DNA of 64,000 nt, taken from Pseudomonadales bacterium. GTDB lineage: Bacteria > Pseudomonadota > Gammaproteobacteria > Pseudomonadales > Ketobacteraceae. Below the pieces are notes generated by a model that worked only from the letters and a program-made list of their open reading frames with translations, did not search any database and had not been told where the DNA came from. Every line of letters starts with the position of its first letter. Position 1 is the first letter of the stretch. The translations under genes and the position numbers were made by a program. Shown piece by piece: positions 52,835 through 62,877 of this stretch. Location: assembly GCA_002708905.1 (NCBI GenBank), contig PAPM01000012.1, positions 1-64,000 on the forward strand. The letters run 5' to 3'.

Positions 52835-55003
52835 ATGGGGAATCTCGCCAGAGCAACCTGGACGCTTTGCTGTCTGTTTTTTCTTTCGGCCTGTAATATC
52901 GAAGTCGTCACTCTGGGTGAAGGCCAGGTCCGCGTACTCAGTGACAACGCGGCACCCTGCGCCAATGACGAACAGTGCCTGGATGGTGGCTACAACCGGT
53001 TGGTGACGTTGGAAGCCATTCCAGCCGAAGATTCTGTGTTTACCGGCTGGGCCGGTGCCTGTGAGGGAATGGGAACCTGCACCGTTCGGACGCTGGGTAA
53101 AAAGAGCGTGGTAGCCACCTTCAAAAGCCAGCGCTATATCATTCCTTTGATGGATTATACCGACGCGTTCTTTTTCAGCGGCCCCTGGCCCACCGACCTG
53201 AAACGCAAAGCGGATGGTCGCCTGGATATGACGGGCTACCCCTTCAAAAACTCCCTGTTCGAAAGAGCCGTGAAAGGCGATGCCGCCACCCTGCAAGGAT
53301 TCTCCCGCAATGACGCCATTTATATCCCCATCGCCACGGATATTGATACCTGGTACGGTGAAAAAGTGCCGGGTTATTGGAGTAGTTTCACCCTGGTCAA
53401 CCTGAGCTCGGACTCTCCTCATTATCTGAATACCATCCCGGTGGTGGGTGATCTGTATCGGGATCAATGGTTGCTTAAAGATGCCCTGCTTCGCATTACG
53501 CCCGATCGCGGTTACAGCCTGGATGCCAACACCACTTATGGTTTGATCATGCTGGAATCACCCATCGGCAGCGCGCTGTATACCGTGCGACAGGGAGACG
53601 CCATGCGTAAAATCATCAATGGCAATGCGCAGGGTAGGCTGCAGCAACACTGGACCATGATTTCAGACTACCTGACACAGCATACATCCCATTCCCCGGA
53701 AAACGTGGCGGCCTTCAGTGTGTTCACCACGCAGGATGTCAGCCCGAACCAGGCCCTGGTGCGCGACTTTCTGACACAACAGGATGATGATGCCATTCTG
53801 GATCACCTGCTGGCGGTTAAACCGATCACGGATAATTGCAGCAGGGCATCAGAGGATGATAAATATTCTGACCTGCTGGAACTCACTATTCACTTTCCGT
53901 TTTTCCTGAAGGGGAAGCCGCCGTTCCTCTTCAGTGGAGGCCGGCTTAACCTGAATGACCTCGGCCAATTGCAGGAGAGTTCTGCCGGTACAGAAGCCAG
54001 GCTAATCATGGTTCTCCCCTGCAGTAAGGAAGTGCCTGCAGGAGGTTATCCTATCGAAATAGTGGCACTGGAAACCGGGGGCAGCCTGGATGATTACCAG
54101 TATTACGGCCTGATCAACGAACACAGTCAGCGCGCCATAAAACTGTATGTGCCTGCGCCTTACACCAACGATCGGAGTTACGATGGCGGTTTGGCCAACC
54201 TGAATTGGGTGGAAAATTTGCTGGGCATTGAGAAGGAATGGATCATTTTCGGGTTGGGTGATTTCAATCCTATGAACTGGAATGCCGTTGAGCCCCAATA
54301 CCTGCAATATGCCTCTGACATGATCATTGCCTATCACATCGGCAAGCGTTTGAGCCGTTACTTTGCCGACAACGGAGAGAGTGAGCTCAGTCACCGGGCC
54401 CTGGTGAATCACGAGGAACTCACCTTCAGTGGCTTGAGCCTGGGAGCAATAGCGGCCGTCAATGCCAATACCCTGTACCAGGAAAACAAAAGCCTGGTGA
54501 CTTACCTGATGCCAAGACCCAGCATACAGCATATCAATAACCTGGTGGACGGCTTGCTGCTGGATTATATTTCCGGGCAATCTCTGGATATTCTTGAATG
54601 GGTTTTAGGTGTGGAATTTCCGGTCAACCTGGATGATCCCACCCTGAGCGTGATGCAAACGGTGATTGACCGGATTGATACCATTAATCATCTGGACGCC
54701 ATGGCAGAGCAAAATGTCCTCATGGCCATGGCCGAATTTGGGGAACCGCTGCACGGAGGAGAAGCGAGTTATCGGTTCGCCCAAGCGTTTGACTACCGTT
54801 ACGGCATTAACCCCGTGTACTTCGGTGCCAGCGACCCGTCTTATTTCCCGATGGGGAGTTACAACAACTCGCCGTCCTACCAGGGAGGTGACTGGGTAGC
54901 GGACCAACCCACCCGGCTGGTGATGTCTGTTTGGGATGCCTTCACTCAGTCGGAATGGTTCACCTATGACATGAGCAAGGAAGACGGCTTTTACATCAAG
55001 TAA
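52835..55003 (+). CDS. Large lipoprotein, putative extracellular lipase-like hydrolase
   Basis: The 722-residue protein has a lipobox LSAC (lipidated Cys20), a small beta repeat domain (about 28-92) with VFTGWAGACEGMGTCTV, which resembles the divergent InlB/B-repeat type found in surface proteins, and a long body with FFSGPWPTDLKRKADGRLD near 112-132. A GLSLG nucleophile elbow (Ser535) lies in the C-terminal half. This layout recalls VolA-type surface lipases, although similarity over the full length cannot be judged here. AGGGAAG lies before the ATG. It is convergent with the TPR lipoprotein gene. Confidence 0.7.
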   Translation: MGNLARATWTLCCLFFLSACNIEVVTLGEGQVRVLSDNAAPCANDEQCLDGGYNRLVTLEAIPAEDSVFTGWAGACEGMGTCTVRTLGKKSVVATFKSQRYIIPLMDYTDAFFFSGPWPTDLKRKADGRLDMTGYPFKNSLFERAVKGDAATLQGFSRNDAIYIPIATDIDTWYGEKVPGYWSSFTLVNLSSDSPHYLNTIPVVGDLYRDQWLLKDALLRITPDRGYSLDANTTYGLIMLESPIGSALYTVRQGDAMRKIINGNAQGRLQQHWTMISDYLTQHTSHSPENVAAFSVFTTQDVSPNQALVRDFLTQQDDDAILDHLLAVKPITDNCSRASEDDKYSDLLELTIHFPFFLKGKPPFLFSGGRLNLNDLGQLQESSAGTEARLIMVLPCSKEVPAGGYPIEIVALETGGSLDDYQYYGLINEHSQRAIKLYVPAPYTNDRSYDGGLANLNWVENLLGIEKEWIIFGLGDFNPMNWNAVEPQYLQYASDMIIAYHIGKRLSRYFADNGESELSHRALVNHEELTFSGLSLGAIAAVNANTLYQENKSLVTYLMPRPSIQHINNLVDGLLLDYISGQSLDILEWVLGVEFPVNLDDPTLSVMQTVIDRIDTINHLDAMAEQNVLMAMAEFGEPLHGGEASYRFAQAFDYRYGINPVYFGASDPSYFPMGSYNNSPSYQGGDWVADQPTRLVMSVWDAFTQSEWFTYDMSKEDGFYIK

Positions 55004-55007
55004 AGAA

Positions 55008-55463
55008 TTACCAGACCGCCTGGGCATTGGCCCGGGCACGCTCTGCCCCCTGGTAATCACCCCCTTTTTCCCGGCATTGGGCAATTACAATCCAGGCCTC
55101 CGCCTTAGCGGTTTGCTCCGCGCCTCTGGGTGTAGCAGGCAGCAGAGAAACGGCGCGCTGGGCCATTTGCGAGGCACTGCCATATTCGCCCATGGCCAAG
55201 CGGGTTTTGGCCAACGCAAGATACAAAGAGGGTGAGCGGGGTGCCATACGGATTCCCCGTTCCAGATGATTCACGGCAACCGCATACTCACCACGCTGCC
55301 GCGCACTTTCTCCCTGCTGCAGGAGGTTATCGGCGGCCGCTACCCCTGTCAGCAGACTGGATTCACTGTCAATGAGATCAACGTCGCTGATGTCTGTCGG
55401 CACCGGACGCACCGCACAGGCACTCAAACCCAACACCACCAGCATCAGTACCACTGTCTTCAT
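55008..55463 (-). CDS. TPR-containing lipoprotein
   Basis: The 151-residue lipoprotein has lipobox LSAC (lipidated Cys16) and about two TPR repeats (about 45-115; GEYAVAVNHLERGIRMAPRSP and LYLALAKTRLAMGEYGSASQMAQRA). It follows the PBP1B gene by seven bases on the same strand. Small outer membrane lipoproteins such as LpoB activate PBP1B; this one has a different fold, but its position makes a role in wall synthesis plausible. Confidence 0.85.
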   Translation of the reverse strand: MKTVVLMLVVLGLSACAVRPVPTDISDVDLIDSESSLLTGVAAADNLLQQGESARQRGEYAVAVNHLERGIRMAPRSPSLYLALAKTRLAMGEYGSASQMAQRAVSLLPATPRGAEQTAKAEAWIVIAQCREKGGDYQGAERARANAQAVW

Positions 55464-55470
55464 ATTCAGA

Positions 55471-57906
55471 TCACCGTATCAATCGTTTAAACCAGTTCAG
55501 CACCCGGCCTCCTGTATTGCAGGAGACCTTTTCTTCCGGCACGGTATCCTGCCGCAGGGGTAAATACAAGGCATTATCACAGTGCGCAGAGGTCCGCGCC
55601 TGCCGCACCGGATCAACCCACACCCACTCCACGTTTTCCGGTTGGGGCACCTGCAATGCTGTCTGGGGTAATGCCGCCATGGTATTGGCCCACACCGGCA
55701 AAGCACCAACGGCACCGGTCAACGGCGTGGGTTTGTTGTCATCAATTCCCAGCCAGACCACCCCCAGATAGTTACCGCTGAAACCGGCAAACCAACTGTC
55801 CCGCTGATCATCACTGGTACCGGTTTTGCCCGCCAGTTCCAGGTTCGGTGACAGCCAGTTCTTGGTGGATTTACCGGTACCATTGCGCACCGTTTCCTGC
55901 ATGGCATAGGTCAGCAGATAGATGTCCGCACTGGTAAAACGCTGCTCCACTTCAAACTCGTAACGCTGCAGGGGCGCCCCTTCTGCCGTCAGCACCGAGC
56001 GAATAGTACGTAGCGGTGTGGCGAAGCCTTCGGTGGCTATGGTCTGATACATTTGCGTCACTTCAAAGGGCGATAGACTCACCGCCCCCAGGGACAACGC
56101 CGGCACCTCCGGCAAGGGTTTATCCTGCAGACCCAGCCGTTCCATAACACTCACTACCTTGTCGATGCCGATTTCCAACGCCAGGTGCGCCGTGGCCTGG
56201 TTGTAGGACTGAGCCAGCGCCACCACCATGGGCACTTCCCCGTGGCTCTCTTTCTCAAAATTTTGCGGTGACCAGACGTTGCCGTTGGGCAAGACATGCT
56301 CCAGGGGTTCATCCTGCAACAGGCTCCCCAGGTGATAACCCCGTTCCAGCGCTGCCAGATACACCGATGGCTTGGCCAGGGAACCAATGGGGCGATAGGC
56401 ATCCAGGGCCCGGTTGAAGCCTTCATAACGGACTGCTGTGCCGCCGATCACCGACACCACTTCACCGGTATTGCTGGAGGTAAAGATCCCCGCCACCTCC
56501 AGGTTCTCGAGGGATTTACCATATCCGGACTGCAGATTACGCACCTGTTGTTGCGCCGCCTGCTCCAGACTCTCCTGCGCCCAGGGGTCCAGGGTGGTAA
56601 AGATACGCAGACCTTCACTGCGCAGATCCTCATCCCGGTAATCCTTGCGCAACTGACGCTTCATCAGATCCAGGAAGGCCGGATAACGGGCGTCTTCGTA
56701 CAAGGGCTTCTTGATGACACCCAGGGGTTTGTTGATCACCTGGTCGTAGGCCCGCTGATCCAGCACCCCTTGTTGCAGCATGATCTGCAGCACCTGGTTG
56801 CGGCGCTCCAGGGCCCGCTCCGGATTACGCCGCGGGTCATACCAACTGGGGCCTTTGATCACCCCCACCATCAGGGCGATCTGTTCGGTGCTCAGCTCCC
56901 GCAGGGGCACGCCGAAATAGTAAAGGCTGCCCAGCCCTACCCCATGAATGGCCCGCTTGCCCGCCTGCCCCAGATAGACCTCGTTCAGATAGGCTTCCAG
57001 GATTTCGGTTTTCTCATAATGGAAATCCAGCAACACCGCCATCACCGCTTCAATGCCTTTACGGGTGAGAGAGCGTTCGCTCGAAAGATAAAAATTCTTC
57101 ACCAGTTGCTGGGTCAGGGTACTGCCCCCCTGCCGCACTTCACCTGACGCGATATTGGTGAAAAACGCCCGGGCTATTCCCTTGAAGGAAAGACCAAAGT
57201 GCTCGAAGAAATCACGGTCCTCCACCGCCAGCAACGCCTGCAGCAACTGCTGGGGTACCTGGTCCAGTTTCACCAACACCCGATCCTCATTGTGGGCCGG
57301 ATAGATGCCTCCGATTAAGGGCGGTTCCAACCGTACAATCCCCGAGGACTGACCGCCGCCATCCAGGCCGCTGACCCGCCCGCCCCTTAGGCTGAAGCTG
57401 ACCCGCTGGGACGGTTCCGCCCCTTCCCAGAAATCAAAACCACGACTGACAATTTCGTAGCCCCGACCCGCAGTGGAAAAAGTACCAGGCACCGGGGTGT
57501 CATAGACATGGCGATAGTTCAGCAGGCTCAATTCAAAGGCCAGCTGGGCCTCCGTCAGCGGCATGCCGTCGTATAACTCCAGCGGGCGGGCGTAGACCTT
57601 GGCGGGGATGGACCAGCGCTTGCCCTCGAAGTGATTGGTAATCACCGCATCCAAATACATCACGCCGATCAGGGCCAGCAGTCCCAACACCAGTCCCAGT
57701 TTCCACAGCAATGACCAGATGCGCCGCTTGGGTGGGGACGTTTTCCTTGAGCCTTTCTTCGTGCTTTTCCTGGCTTCGCGGGGCTTCTTGGCCGTCGGGG
57801 TGGAAGCCTGCTTACGGCGGGTGGGCGCTTTCTTGGCGGTGGATTTGCGTTTTTTGGTACCCGGCGATTTCGGGGTGTTTTGGGGCTTACTGCGCTTGGC
57901 TGGCAC
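55471..57906 (-). CDS. mrcB: Penicillin-binding protein 1B
   Basis: The 811-residue bifunctional enzyme has a basic cytoplasmic tail (1-65, many Lys, Arg and Thr), one membrane helix (about 67-88), a UB2H-like domain, a glycosyltransferase domain with VEDRDFFEHFG, GGSTLTQQLVKNFYL and RKGIEAVMAV, and a transpeptidase domain with Ser509 in SLAK, SYN and KTGTSDD. It polymerises and cross-links peptidoglycan. The TPR lipoprotein gene follows in the same operon. Confidence 0.96.
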   Translation of the reverse strand: MPAKRSKPQNTPKSPGTKKRKSTAKKAPTRRKQASTPTAKKPREARKSTKKGSRKTSPPKRRIWSLLWKLGLVLGLLALIGVMYLDAVITNHFEGKRWSIPAKVYARPLELYDGMPLTEAQLAFELSLLNYRHVYDTPVPGTFSTAGRGYEIVSRGFDFWEGAEPSQRVSFSLRGGRVSGLDGGGQSSGIVRLEPPLIGGIYPAHNEDRVLVKLDQVPQQLLQALLAVEDRDFFEHFGLSFKGIARAFFTNIASGEVRQGGSTLTQQLVKNFYLSSERSLTRKGIEAVMAVLLDFHYEKTEILEAYLNEVYLGQAGKRAIHGVGLGSLYYFGVPLRELSTEQIALMVGVIKGPSWYDPRRNPERALERRNQVLQIMLQQGVLDQRAYDQVINKPLGVIKKPLYEDARYPAFLDLMKRQLRKDYRDEDLRSEGLRIFTTLDPWAQESLEQAAQQQVRNLQSGYGKSLENLEVAGIFTSSNTGEVVSVIGGTAVRYEGFNRALDAYRPIGSLAKPSVYLAALERGYHLGSLLQDEPLEHVLPNGNVWSPQNFEKESHGEVPMVVALAQSYNQATAHLALEIGIDKVVSVMERLGLQDKPLPEVPALSLGAVSLSPFEVTQMYQTIATEGFATPLRTIRSVLTAEGAPLQRYEFEVEQRFTSADIYLLTYAMQETVRNGTGKSTKNWLSPNLELAGKTGTSDDQRDSWFAGFSGNYLGVVWLGIDDNKPTPLTGAVGALPVWANTMAALPQTALQVPQPENVEWVWVDPVRQARTSAHCDNALYLPLRQDTVPEEKVSCNTGGRVLNWFKRLIR

Positions 57907-58021
57907 CGGTCATTTACCTCTGGGGAGCACTCTGCAGTCTTTAGAGACCTGATTTTTAACGAAAAGGCCGGTAGTATACGCTCTAATATAAGGAAGCCCC
58001 AGTTAACAGGTAGCCATTATC

Positions 58022-59002
58022 ATGAATAAATACAATGTATACGCCATCGGCAACGCCCTGGTGGACATGGAATTCGCCATCGAGGACGAATTTCTCGCCA
58101 GAATGAACATCGACAAAGGGGTGATGACCCTGGTGGATACGGATCAACAGCAAGCGCTGTATGAAGCATTGGCGGGCCACACCGGCAAAATGGCCAGCGG
58201 GGGTTCTGCCGCCAACACCATCATCGCCGTCAGCCATTTTGGAGGCAAATCCTTCTACTCCTGTAAAGTGGCCAATGATCCGGCCGGTGACTTCTACGTT
58301 CAGGACCTGGTTGCCGCCGGTGTGGACACCAACTTGCACCAAGAACGGGAGCCAGGCATCAGCGGTAAATGCATTGTTATGATTACCCCGGATGCCGAGC
58401 GCACCATGCACACTCACCTGGGTATTTCAGAAACCGTCTCTGAAACCGAATTGCACCCTGAGGCCATTGCCGCATCGGATTACGTCTACCTTGAAGGCTA
58501 TCTGGTTACCTCACCCTCGGGGCGCGCCGCCGCCATCAAGGCCCGTGAAATTGCCGAACAGGCCGGCATTAAAACCGCCCTCACCTTCTCCGACCCAAAT
58601 ATGGTCCGCTTCTTCAAGGACGGCCTGGGGGAAATGCTGGGCGGTGGAGTGGACCTGCTGTTCTGCAACCAGGAAGAGGCCCTCACCTGGGCGGAAACCG
58701 ACAGCATTGAAACCGCAGCAGAAACCCTGAAAGCGGTGTGTAAAAGCTTCGCCATTACCCTGGGCAAAGACGGTGCCTTGTTGTTCGACGGCACGAACAC
58801 CGTGCAGGTACCAGCCACACCAGTGCAGGCCGTGGACACCAACGGCGCCGGTGATATGTTTGCCGGTGCCTTCCTCTACGGCCTGACCCATGGTTACAGC
58901 TACGAGCAGGCCGGCCAACTGGCCACCAAAGCCGCTGCTCGACTGGTCACTCAGTTTGGGCCCCGTCTCAAGCCGGATCAGCACAAACCCCTGCTGGGTT
59001 AA
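58022..59002 (+). CDS. Adenosine kinase (PfkB family)
   Basis: The 326-residue sugar kinase has GNALVDMEF, the GGSAANTI substrate site and the C-terminal PfkB signature VDTNGAGDMFAGAF with the catalytic Asp. The sequence is of the bacterial adenosine kinase type, which phosphorylates adenosine to AMP; another nucleoside or sugar is possible. AGGT lies before the ATG. It is transcribed divergently from the PBP1B gene. Confidence 0.88.
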   Translation: MNKYNVYAIGNALVDMEFAIEDEFLARMNIDKGVMTLVDTDQQQALYEALAGHTGKMASGGSAANTIIAVSHFGGKSFYSCKVANDPAGDFYVQDLVAAGVDTNLHQEREPGISGKCIVMITPDAERTMHTHLGISETVSETELHPEAIAASDYVYLEGYLVTSPSGRAAAIKAREIAEQAGIKTALTFSDPNMVRFFKDGLGEMLGGGVDLLFCNQEEALTWAETDSIETAAETLKAVCKSFAITLGKDGALLFDGTNTVQVPATPVQAVDTNGAGDMFAGAFLYGLTHGYSYEQAGQLATKAAARLVTQFGPRLKPDQHKPLLG

Positions 59003-59212
59003 GCAACTGTCGGAACAAACCGCTGCAAGAATAGCAACTTAGCCATTTCTTGACTGAAATCCATCGCCCTTGCCCAGGATTGACTACACTTAAATGAGTC
59101 ATTCGAAGCCAGGGCGATGCGTTGTCTCGAAAGTTAGAAACAGTCGAGCGCACGCTGAACCTGTTGTCAGCATAATCATGCTATTCACTTGTTGATAGAA
59201 GCGGGCACCTGC

Positions 59213-60004
59213 ATGTTCCTAGAGTCCAATTTCACCGAGCTGTTTGAGAAGACGGACAACCACTGTAAAGAATTACTCTCCCTGGCGATGGCAGGCATTC
59301 CTGCACTGGGGGAACCGCTCTCCTACGAGACTTTTGAAGACCTGTTTGCCGGTAACGCCAATCAGAACCGCGCCTTCTTCATAGAGCAGGGCGCGGTGGG
59401 TCATGAGCAGGAAGGCAAGACCCTGTTCCATTACGACGAAGGGGACATTATCGGGCTTGAGTTGCTGGACGGTATGTCCCGGCCGAAATTCTATGCCGAA
59501 TCCCCCGTGGTGCTGCGCCCCTATGACCGGGATGCCCTGTGGCAGGCCGCCATGGAAAACACCGAGAAGGCCCGTCAATGGGGCGACTACCTGCTGGCGG
59601 AATGCGCCCGTCACTCGGCCGTCATCGCGTCGCTGGACACGCCAACCGACAAAGCCTCCCTGGGCTTCCAGACCTACGCAGCCGGTGAAACCATCATTGA
59701 GGAAGGCACGGAATCCGATACGGTCTATTCCATCGTGGAAGGTCACGCCGAGGTATTCGTGAAGGGCATCAAGGTGGGCGAAGTGCTGGAGGATGAGATC
59801 TTCGGTGCCATGTCACTGCTGACCCACAGCCCGCGCACCGCCAGTGTGGTGGCGGATTGCCGCTGTCTGGTTATGGTGGTGCCCCGGCATCAGTTCGAAA
59901 CCATGATCAAAACCCATCCACGGATCTGTATGAGCCTGATGGAAAACATGGCCCGCCAGATCGTAGCACTGAATCAACAGATTACCGCCAACCATAACGC
60001 ATAA
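59213..60004 (+). CDS. Cyclic-nucleotide-binding domain protein
   Basis: The protein has 263 residues from the ATG at 59213; a TTG eight codons upstream has no better ribosome site. The C-terminal half (about 140-255) is a cyclic nucleotide-binding fold: AGETIIEEGTESDTVYSIVEG, EVLEDEIFGAMSLL and the SPRTASVVADCRCLVM segment. The Arg in the phosphate-binding cassette is present. The N-terminal part (1-135) looks like a degenerate second copy of the fold. No DNA-binding domain is present, so it is a regulator or sensor rather than a Crp-type factor. The acyltransferase gene follows 40 bases later. Confidence 0.85.
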   Translation: MFLESNFTELFEKTDNHCKELLSLAMAGIPALGEPLSYETFEDLFAGNANQNRAFFIEQGAVGHEQEGKTLFHYDEGDIIGLELLDGMSRPKFYAESPVVLRPYDRDALWQAAMENTEKARQWGDYLLAECARHSAVIASLDTPTDKASLGFQTYAAGETIIEEGTESDTVYSIVEGHAEVFVKGIKVGEVLEDEIFGAMSLLTHSPRTASVVADCRCLVMVVPRHQFETMIKTHPRICMSLMENMARQIVALNQQITANHNA

Positions 60005-60044
60005 ACAAGCAGGCATAGCTCGCACGGAAAGGAAGTAAGTCACC

Positions 60045-60893
60045 ATGAATGCCGATGTACAATCCCTGAAGCGGGTTTCCCGCTTCACGCCTCCGCCTTT
60101 GGAAAAAGTTAAAGCCGCCAATCGATTGGCCCGACTTTATTTTCATCCTGAGTTTCAGGGACTGGAAAATGTGGACCCCCTAAAACCGGCGCTTTATGTC
60201 TGCAACCACACACTGTACGGCATGCTGGATGGGCCCCTGCTGTACGAAAAACTTTATCAGGAAAAAGGCATCGTGCTGCGGGCGCTGGGTGACAGCTTTC
60301 ACTTCAAGATTCCTTTCTGGGGCAAGATGTTGAAACGTACCGGCTCGGTAGAAGGCACCCGGGAAAATTGCTCCCGCCTGATGGAACAGGGCGAGCACAT
60401 CCTGGTTTACCCCGGCGGCGGCCGTGAAGTGGCAAAGCGCAAGGGCGAGCAAGGCAAGCTCACCTGGAAAACCCGCACCGGCTTTGCCTACATGGCCATG
60501 AAATACCAGTACCCGATTATTCCCGTTGCAGCCATCGGTGCCGATGATGCTCTGGACATTGTTTGGGACGCCTATGACTTTATGCAAAACCCCATTGGCC
60601 GTTGGTTACTGAAACATGACCGCAACAACACCCTGAGAGGTGGCGAACTGATTATGCCCCTCTGCAAGGGCGTTGGACCCACCCTCATTCCGCGGCCGGA
60701 AAAGTTCTACTTTTCCATCGGCAAACCCATTGATACCCGCGTTTACCAAGGCCAGGAAAACGACAAGGAAATGCAGTGGCAACTGCGGGTACAGACCATG
60801 CAGGCCATTGAGGCGGAGCTGAGCAAGCTGGAACAGGTGCGCATGCGGGATCGGAATATCGGGCCTCTGCGCAAGTTACTGACCGGACGCTAA
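60045..60893 (+). CDS. Acyltransferase of the PlsC/DAGAT-like group
   Basis: The 282-residue protein has an acyltransferase core, but the usual HX4D box is replaced by NHTLYGMLDG, with Asp seven residues after His. A YPGGGREVAKRKGE segment resembles the PGG motif of diacylglycerol acyltransferases and TMEM68-like proteins. It may make neutral or membrane lipids. It follows the cyclic-nucleotide-binding gene in the same direction, so its activity may be linked to a nucleotide signal (inference). AAGGAAG lies about nine bases before the ATG. Confidence 0.82.
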   Translation: MNADVQSLKRVSRFTPPPLEKVKAANRLARLYFHPEFQGLENVDPLKPALYVCNHTLYGMLDGPLLYEKLYQEKGIVLRALGDSFHFKIPFWGKMLKRTGSVEGTRENCSRLMEQGEHILVYPGGGREVAKRKGEQGKLTWKTRTGFAYMAMKYQYPIIPVAAIGADDALDIVWDAYDFMQNPIGRWLLKHDRNNTLRGGELIMPLCKGVGPTLIPRPEKFYFSIGKPIDTRVYQGQENDKEMQWQLRVQTMQAIEAELSKLEQVRMRDRNIGPLRKLLTGR

Positions 60894-60906
60894 TCACATA
60901 ATCTTA

Positions 60907-62166
60907 TCAATCCCCGGGTTTGCAAGGCCCCTTGGGGCGCGACGGCATAGGCGCCTTGATGCCTTCTGACTCCAGCTTGGCCAACCAATTGCCCGCCTGG
61001 GCATTAACCCCCCCGGTGAGTGTTGCGCTGGCGAAAGCATCAAAGGCTGCTTCTTTTTTGCCCTGCTCATACAGGCTGATCCCCAGTAAAAGGTTGGCGT
61101 GCCCGGAATGTTCAGCCGCTATCGGTTTCTCACATAATTGCAGAATGGCACTATTCATTTTCTGCCATTGGGCGCGCTGCATCAGAGTCTGCGCCCAGAA
61201 CAGATATAAGGGCGCTTCCCCGGTCAGCTTCGCAGCCTGCTCCAACGCATTCAGGGCGTGCTGCTGCTCCCGCGCCTGCCACCAGTATTCAAACAGCCTT
61301 TTATAATGTTCACCATTTGCCACCACATTGCCCTGGGCCATGGCCTGTTGTAATCGTTCTGCAGCGGTGAATGGATTACCTTGAGATGCATACAAACTGC
61401 TTAACAGCAAACTGTTTGCCTGGTCCTGCAACAGCCCGAGCTGGCGCGCCAGAATCAGATAATGCAGGGCCTGCTCAACTTTATTTTGCTTCAACAATAC
61501 CGACACCATTTGTGACCAATACCGTGCTGTTGCCATATCCTGTTCGATCAACTGTTTGAGTGCCCGCCCACAGAGATCAAAGTCCTGGATGCCATAGGCG
61601 AGCGCCACCACCTGCTGAAACTGGCGCTCATCGACTCCCGGTGAAAGTTGCATGAACCTTTCCAGCGCAGCCGCCACCTTAAGATAATCTCCCAATTCAT
61701 ATCGAACCCGGGCGTAGGCCAATGCCAGTTTTGCATCGGTGAGGGACGCTACCGGCCCCAACGCCTGCAACACAGACAACGCTTGCTGCGGTTGCTTATC
61801 CAGCAGGTAAATCTCCGCCAGTTCACGTCGTAAGTCAGCCGCCACCAACGGCGACAATGCGTCCGCTTGTAATGCAGACTGGTAGTATTCGATCGCCTTC
61901 TGATAATCACCCTGCTGCACAAAATGACGGGCCAATTGGGAGCCCACACTGGCGCGGGCATAATCACTATTGAGTTCTTTGAAACGGGATTCCATTTCAC
62001 TGATACTGAGGCGAGCCGATTCGGATAACGACTGCTGCGGGTTCAGCAACAGCTTGCTGCGGTATTGTTCCGCCTGACCCGGGGAGGCGACAAGCAGCGC
62101 AGACAAAAATAACAGGGTTGCGCACAGAAATTTGGGGAGGGAAAGTTTACCGTCACACATAGCCAC
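60907..62166 (-). CDS. TPR protein of the TonB cluster
   Basis: The 419-residue protein has a signal peptide (about 1-32) and at least six TPR-like helical repeats (for example GDYQKAIEYYQSALQADALSP). It follows tonB by six bases. In the Vibrio TonB2 cluster a TPR protein is encoded in the same place and supports TonB2-dependent transport. It should be periplasmic. Confidence 0.88.
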   Translation of the reverse strand: MAMCDGKLSLPKFLCATLLFLSALLVASPGQAEQYRSKLLLNPQQSLSESARLSISEMESRFKELNSDYARASVGSQLARHFVQQGDYQKAIEYYQSALQADALSPLVAADLRRELAEIYLLDKQPQQALSVLQALGPVASLTDAKLALAYARVRYELGDYLKVAAALERFMQLSPGVDERQFQQVVALAYGIQDFDLCGRALKQLIEQDMATARYWSQMVSVLLKQNKVEQALHYLILARQLGLLQDQANSLLLSSLYASQGNPFTAAERLQQAMAQGNVVANGEHYKRLFEYWWQAREQQHALNALEQAAKLTGEAPLYLFWAQTLMQRAQWQKMNSAILQLCEKPIAAEHSGHANLLLGISLYEQGKKEAAFDAFASATLTGGVNAQAGNWLAKLESEGIKAPMPSRPKGPCKPGD

Positions 62167-62172
62167 AGCAGC

Positions 62173-62877
62173 TCAATCCAGATACGGGCTGTTATCAGGG
62201 TAATCACGCCAGAACAGCTCGATCTTTTGCGTCAGAATAAGCTCGCCTTTAGCTCCCGCCCCAATATCCAGATCGCGCATATCGTAGAGCCAATCCTCCA
62301 CCGCCCGCACCACATTGTCTTCAAACACGCCCCCGGGATGCGCATCCAGCACACGCACGTCCGCGGTACGCCCTTCCCTGGTCAAGCGAAATGCCACCCG
62401 CACCCAGCCATTAATTTTATGTTGCCAGGCCCGTTCAGGAATATTCGGACGCCGGGTAGCCAGGGGAACAACTTCCATATAGCCCTTGCCTTTTTCACCT
62501 TCAGCAAAGCCATCGCCGGATACCGGCACTGACCAATTGGACTGAGGCCCTGCAATCGATGGAGCAAAATCCTGTAGCGCCGGAGCCTGCGCAGCGACGT
62601 CCGGGCGCGTTAAGGTCGGGGCCTGAATCGGCGCACTCAGCACAGGTATCAACTCCCGGGTTTGCATGGGTTCCACTGCATCCTCCACCATGGCCGTGTC
62701 GGATTCAGCCTCCGGTGGCGGTGGTTCTTCGGGAAGCTCGATAAACTGCATCTGCGTAACGGCTTCCGTCATCAATTCCTGAGTGCTGTCGGACATCACC
62801 AGTTTCAACATAAAACTGAACAACAACAGCGTGACCACCGAGCCAAGCAGGACACCTCCCAGCCAACGCGCAATCAT
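62173..62877 (-). CDS. tonB: TonB-family energy transducer
   Basis: The 234-residue protein has an N-terminal membrane helix (about 7-27), a short Pro/Glu-rich region (EEPPPPEAES near 50-60) and a C-terminal TonB domain (about 140-230; RRPNIPERAW, INGWVRVAFRLTREG and the ending YWRDYPDNS-like strand region). It passes proton-motive energy to outer membrane receptors. Its ATG overlaps the exbD stop in an ATGA. The short periplasmic linker is typical of TonB2-type proteins. Confidence 0.92.
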   Translation of the reverse strand: MIARWLGGVLLGSVVTLLLFSFMLKLVMSDSTQELMTEAVTQMQFIELPEEPPPPEAESDTAMVEDAVEPMQTRELIPVLSAPIQAPTLTRPDVAAQAPALQDFAPSIAGPQSNWSVPVSGDGFAEGEKGKGYMEVVPLATRRPNIPERAWQHKINGWVRVAFRLTREGRTADVRVLDAHPGGVFEDNVVRAVEDWLYDMRDLDIGAGAKGELILTQKIELFWRDYPDNSPYLD

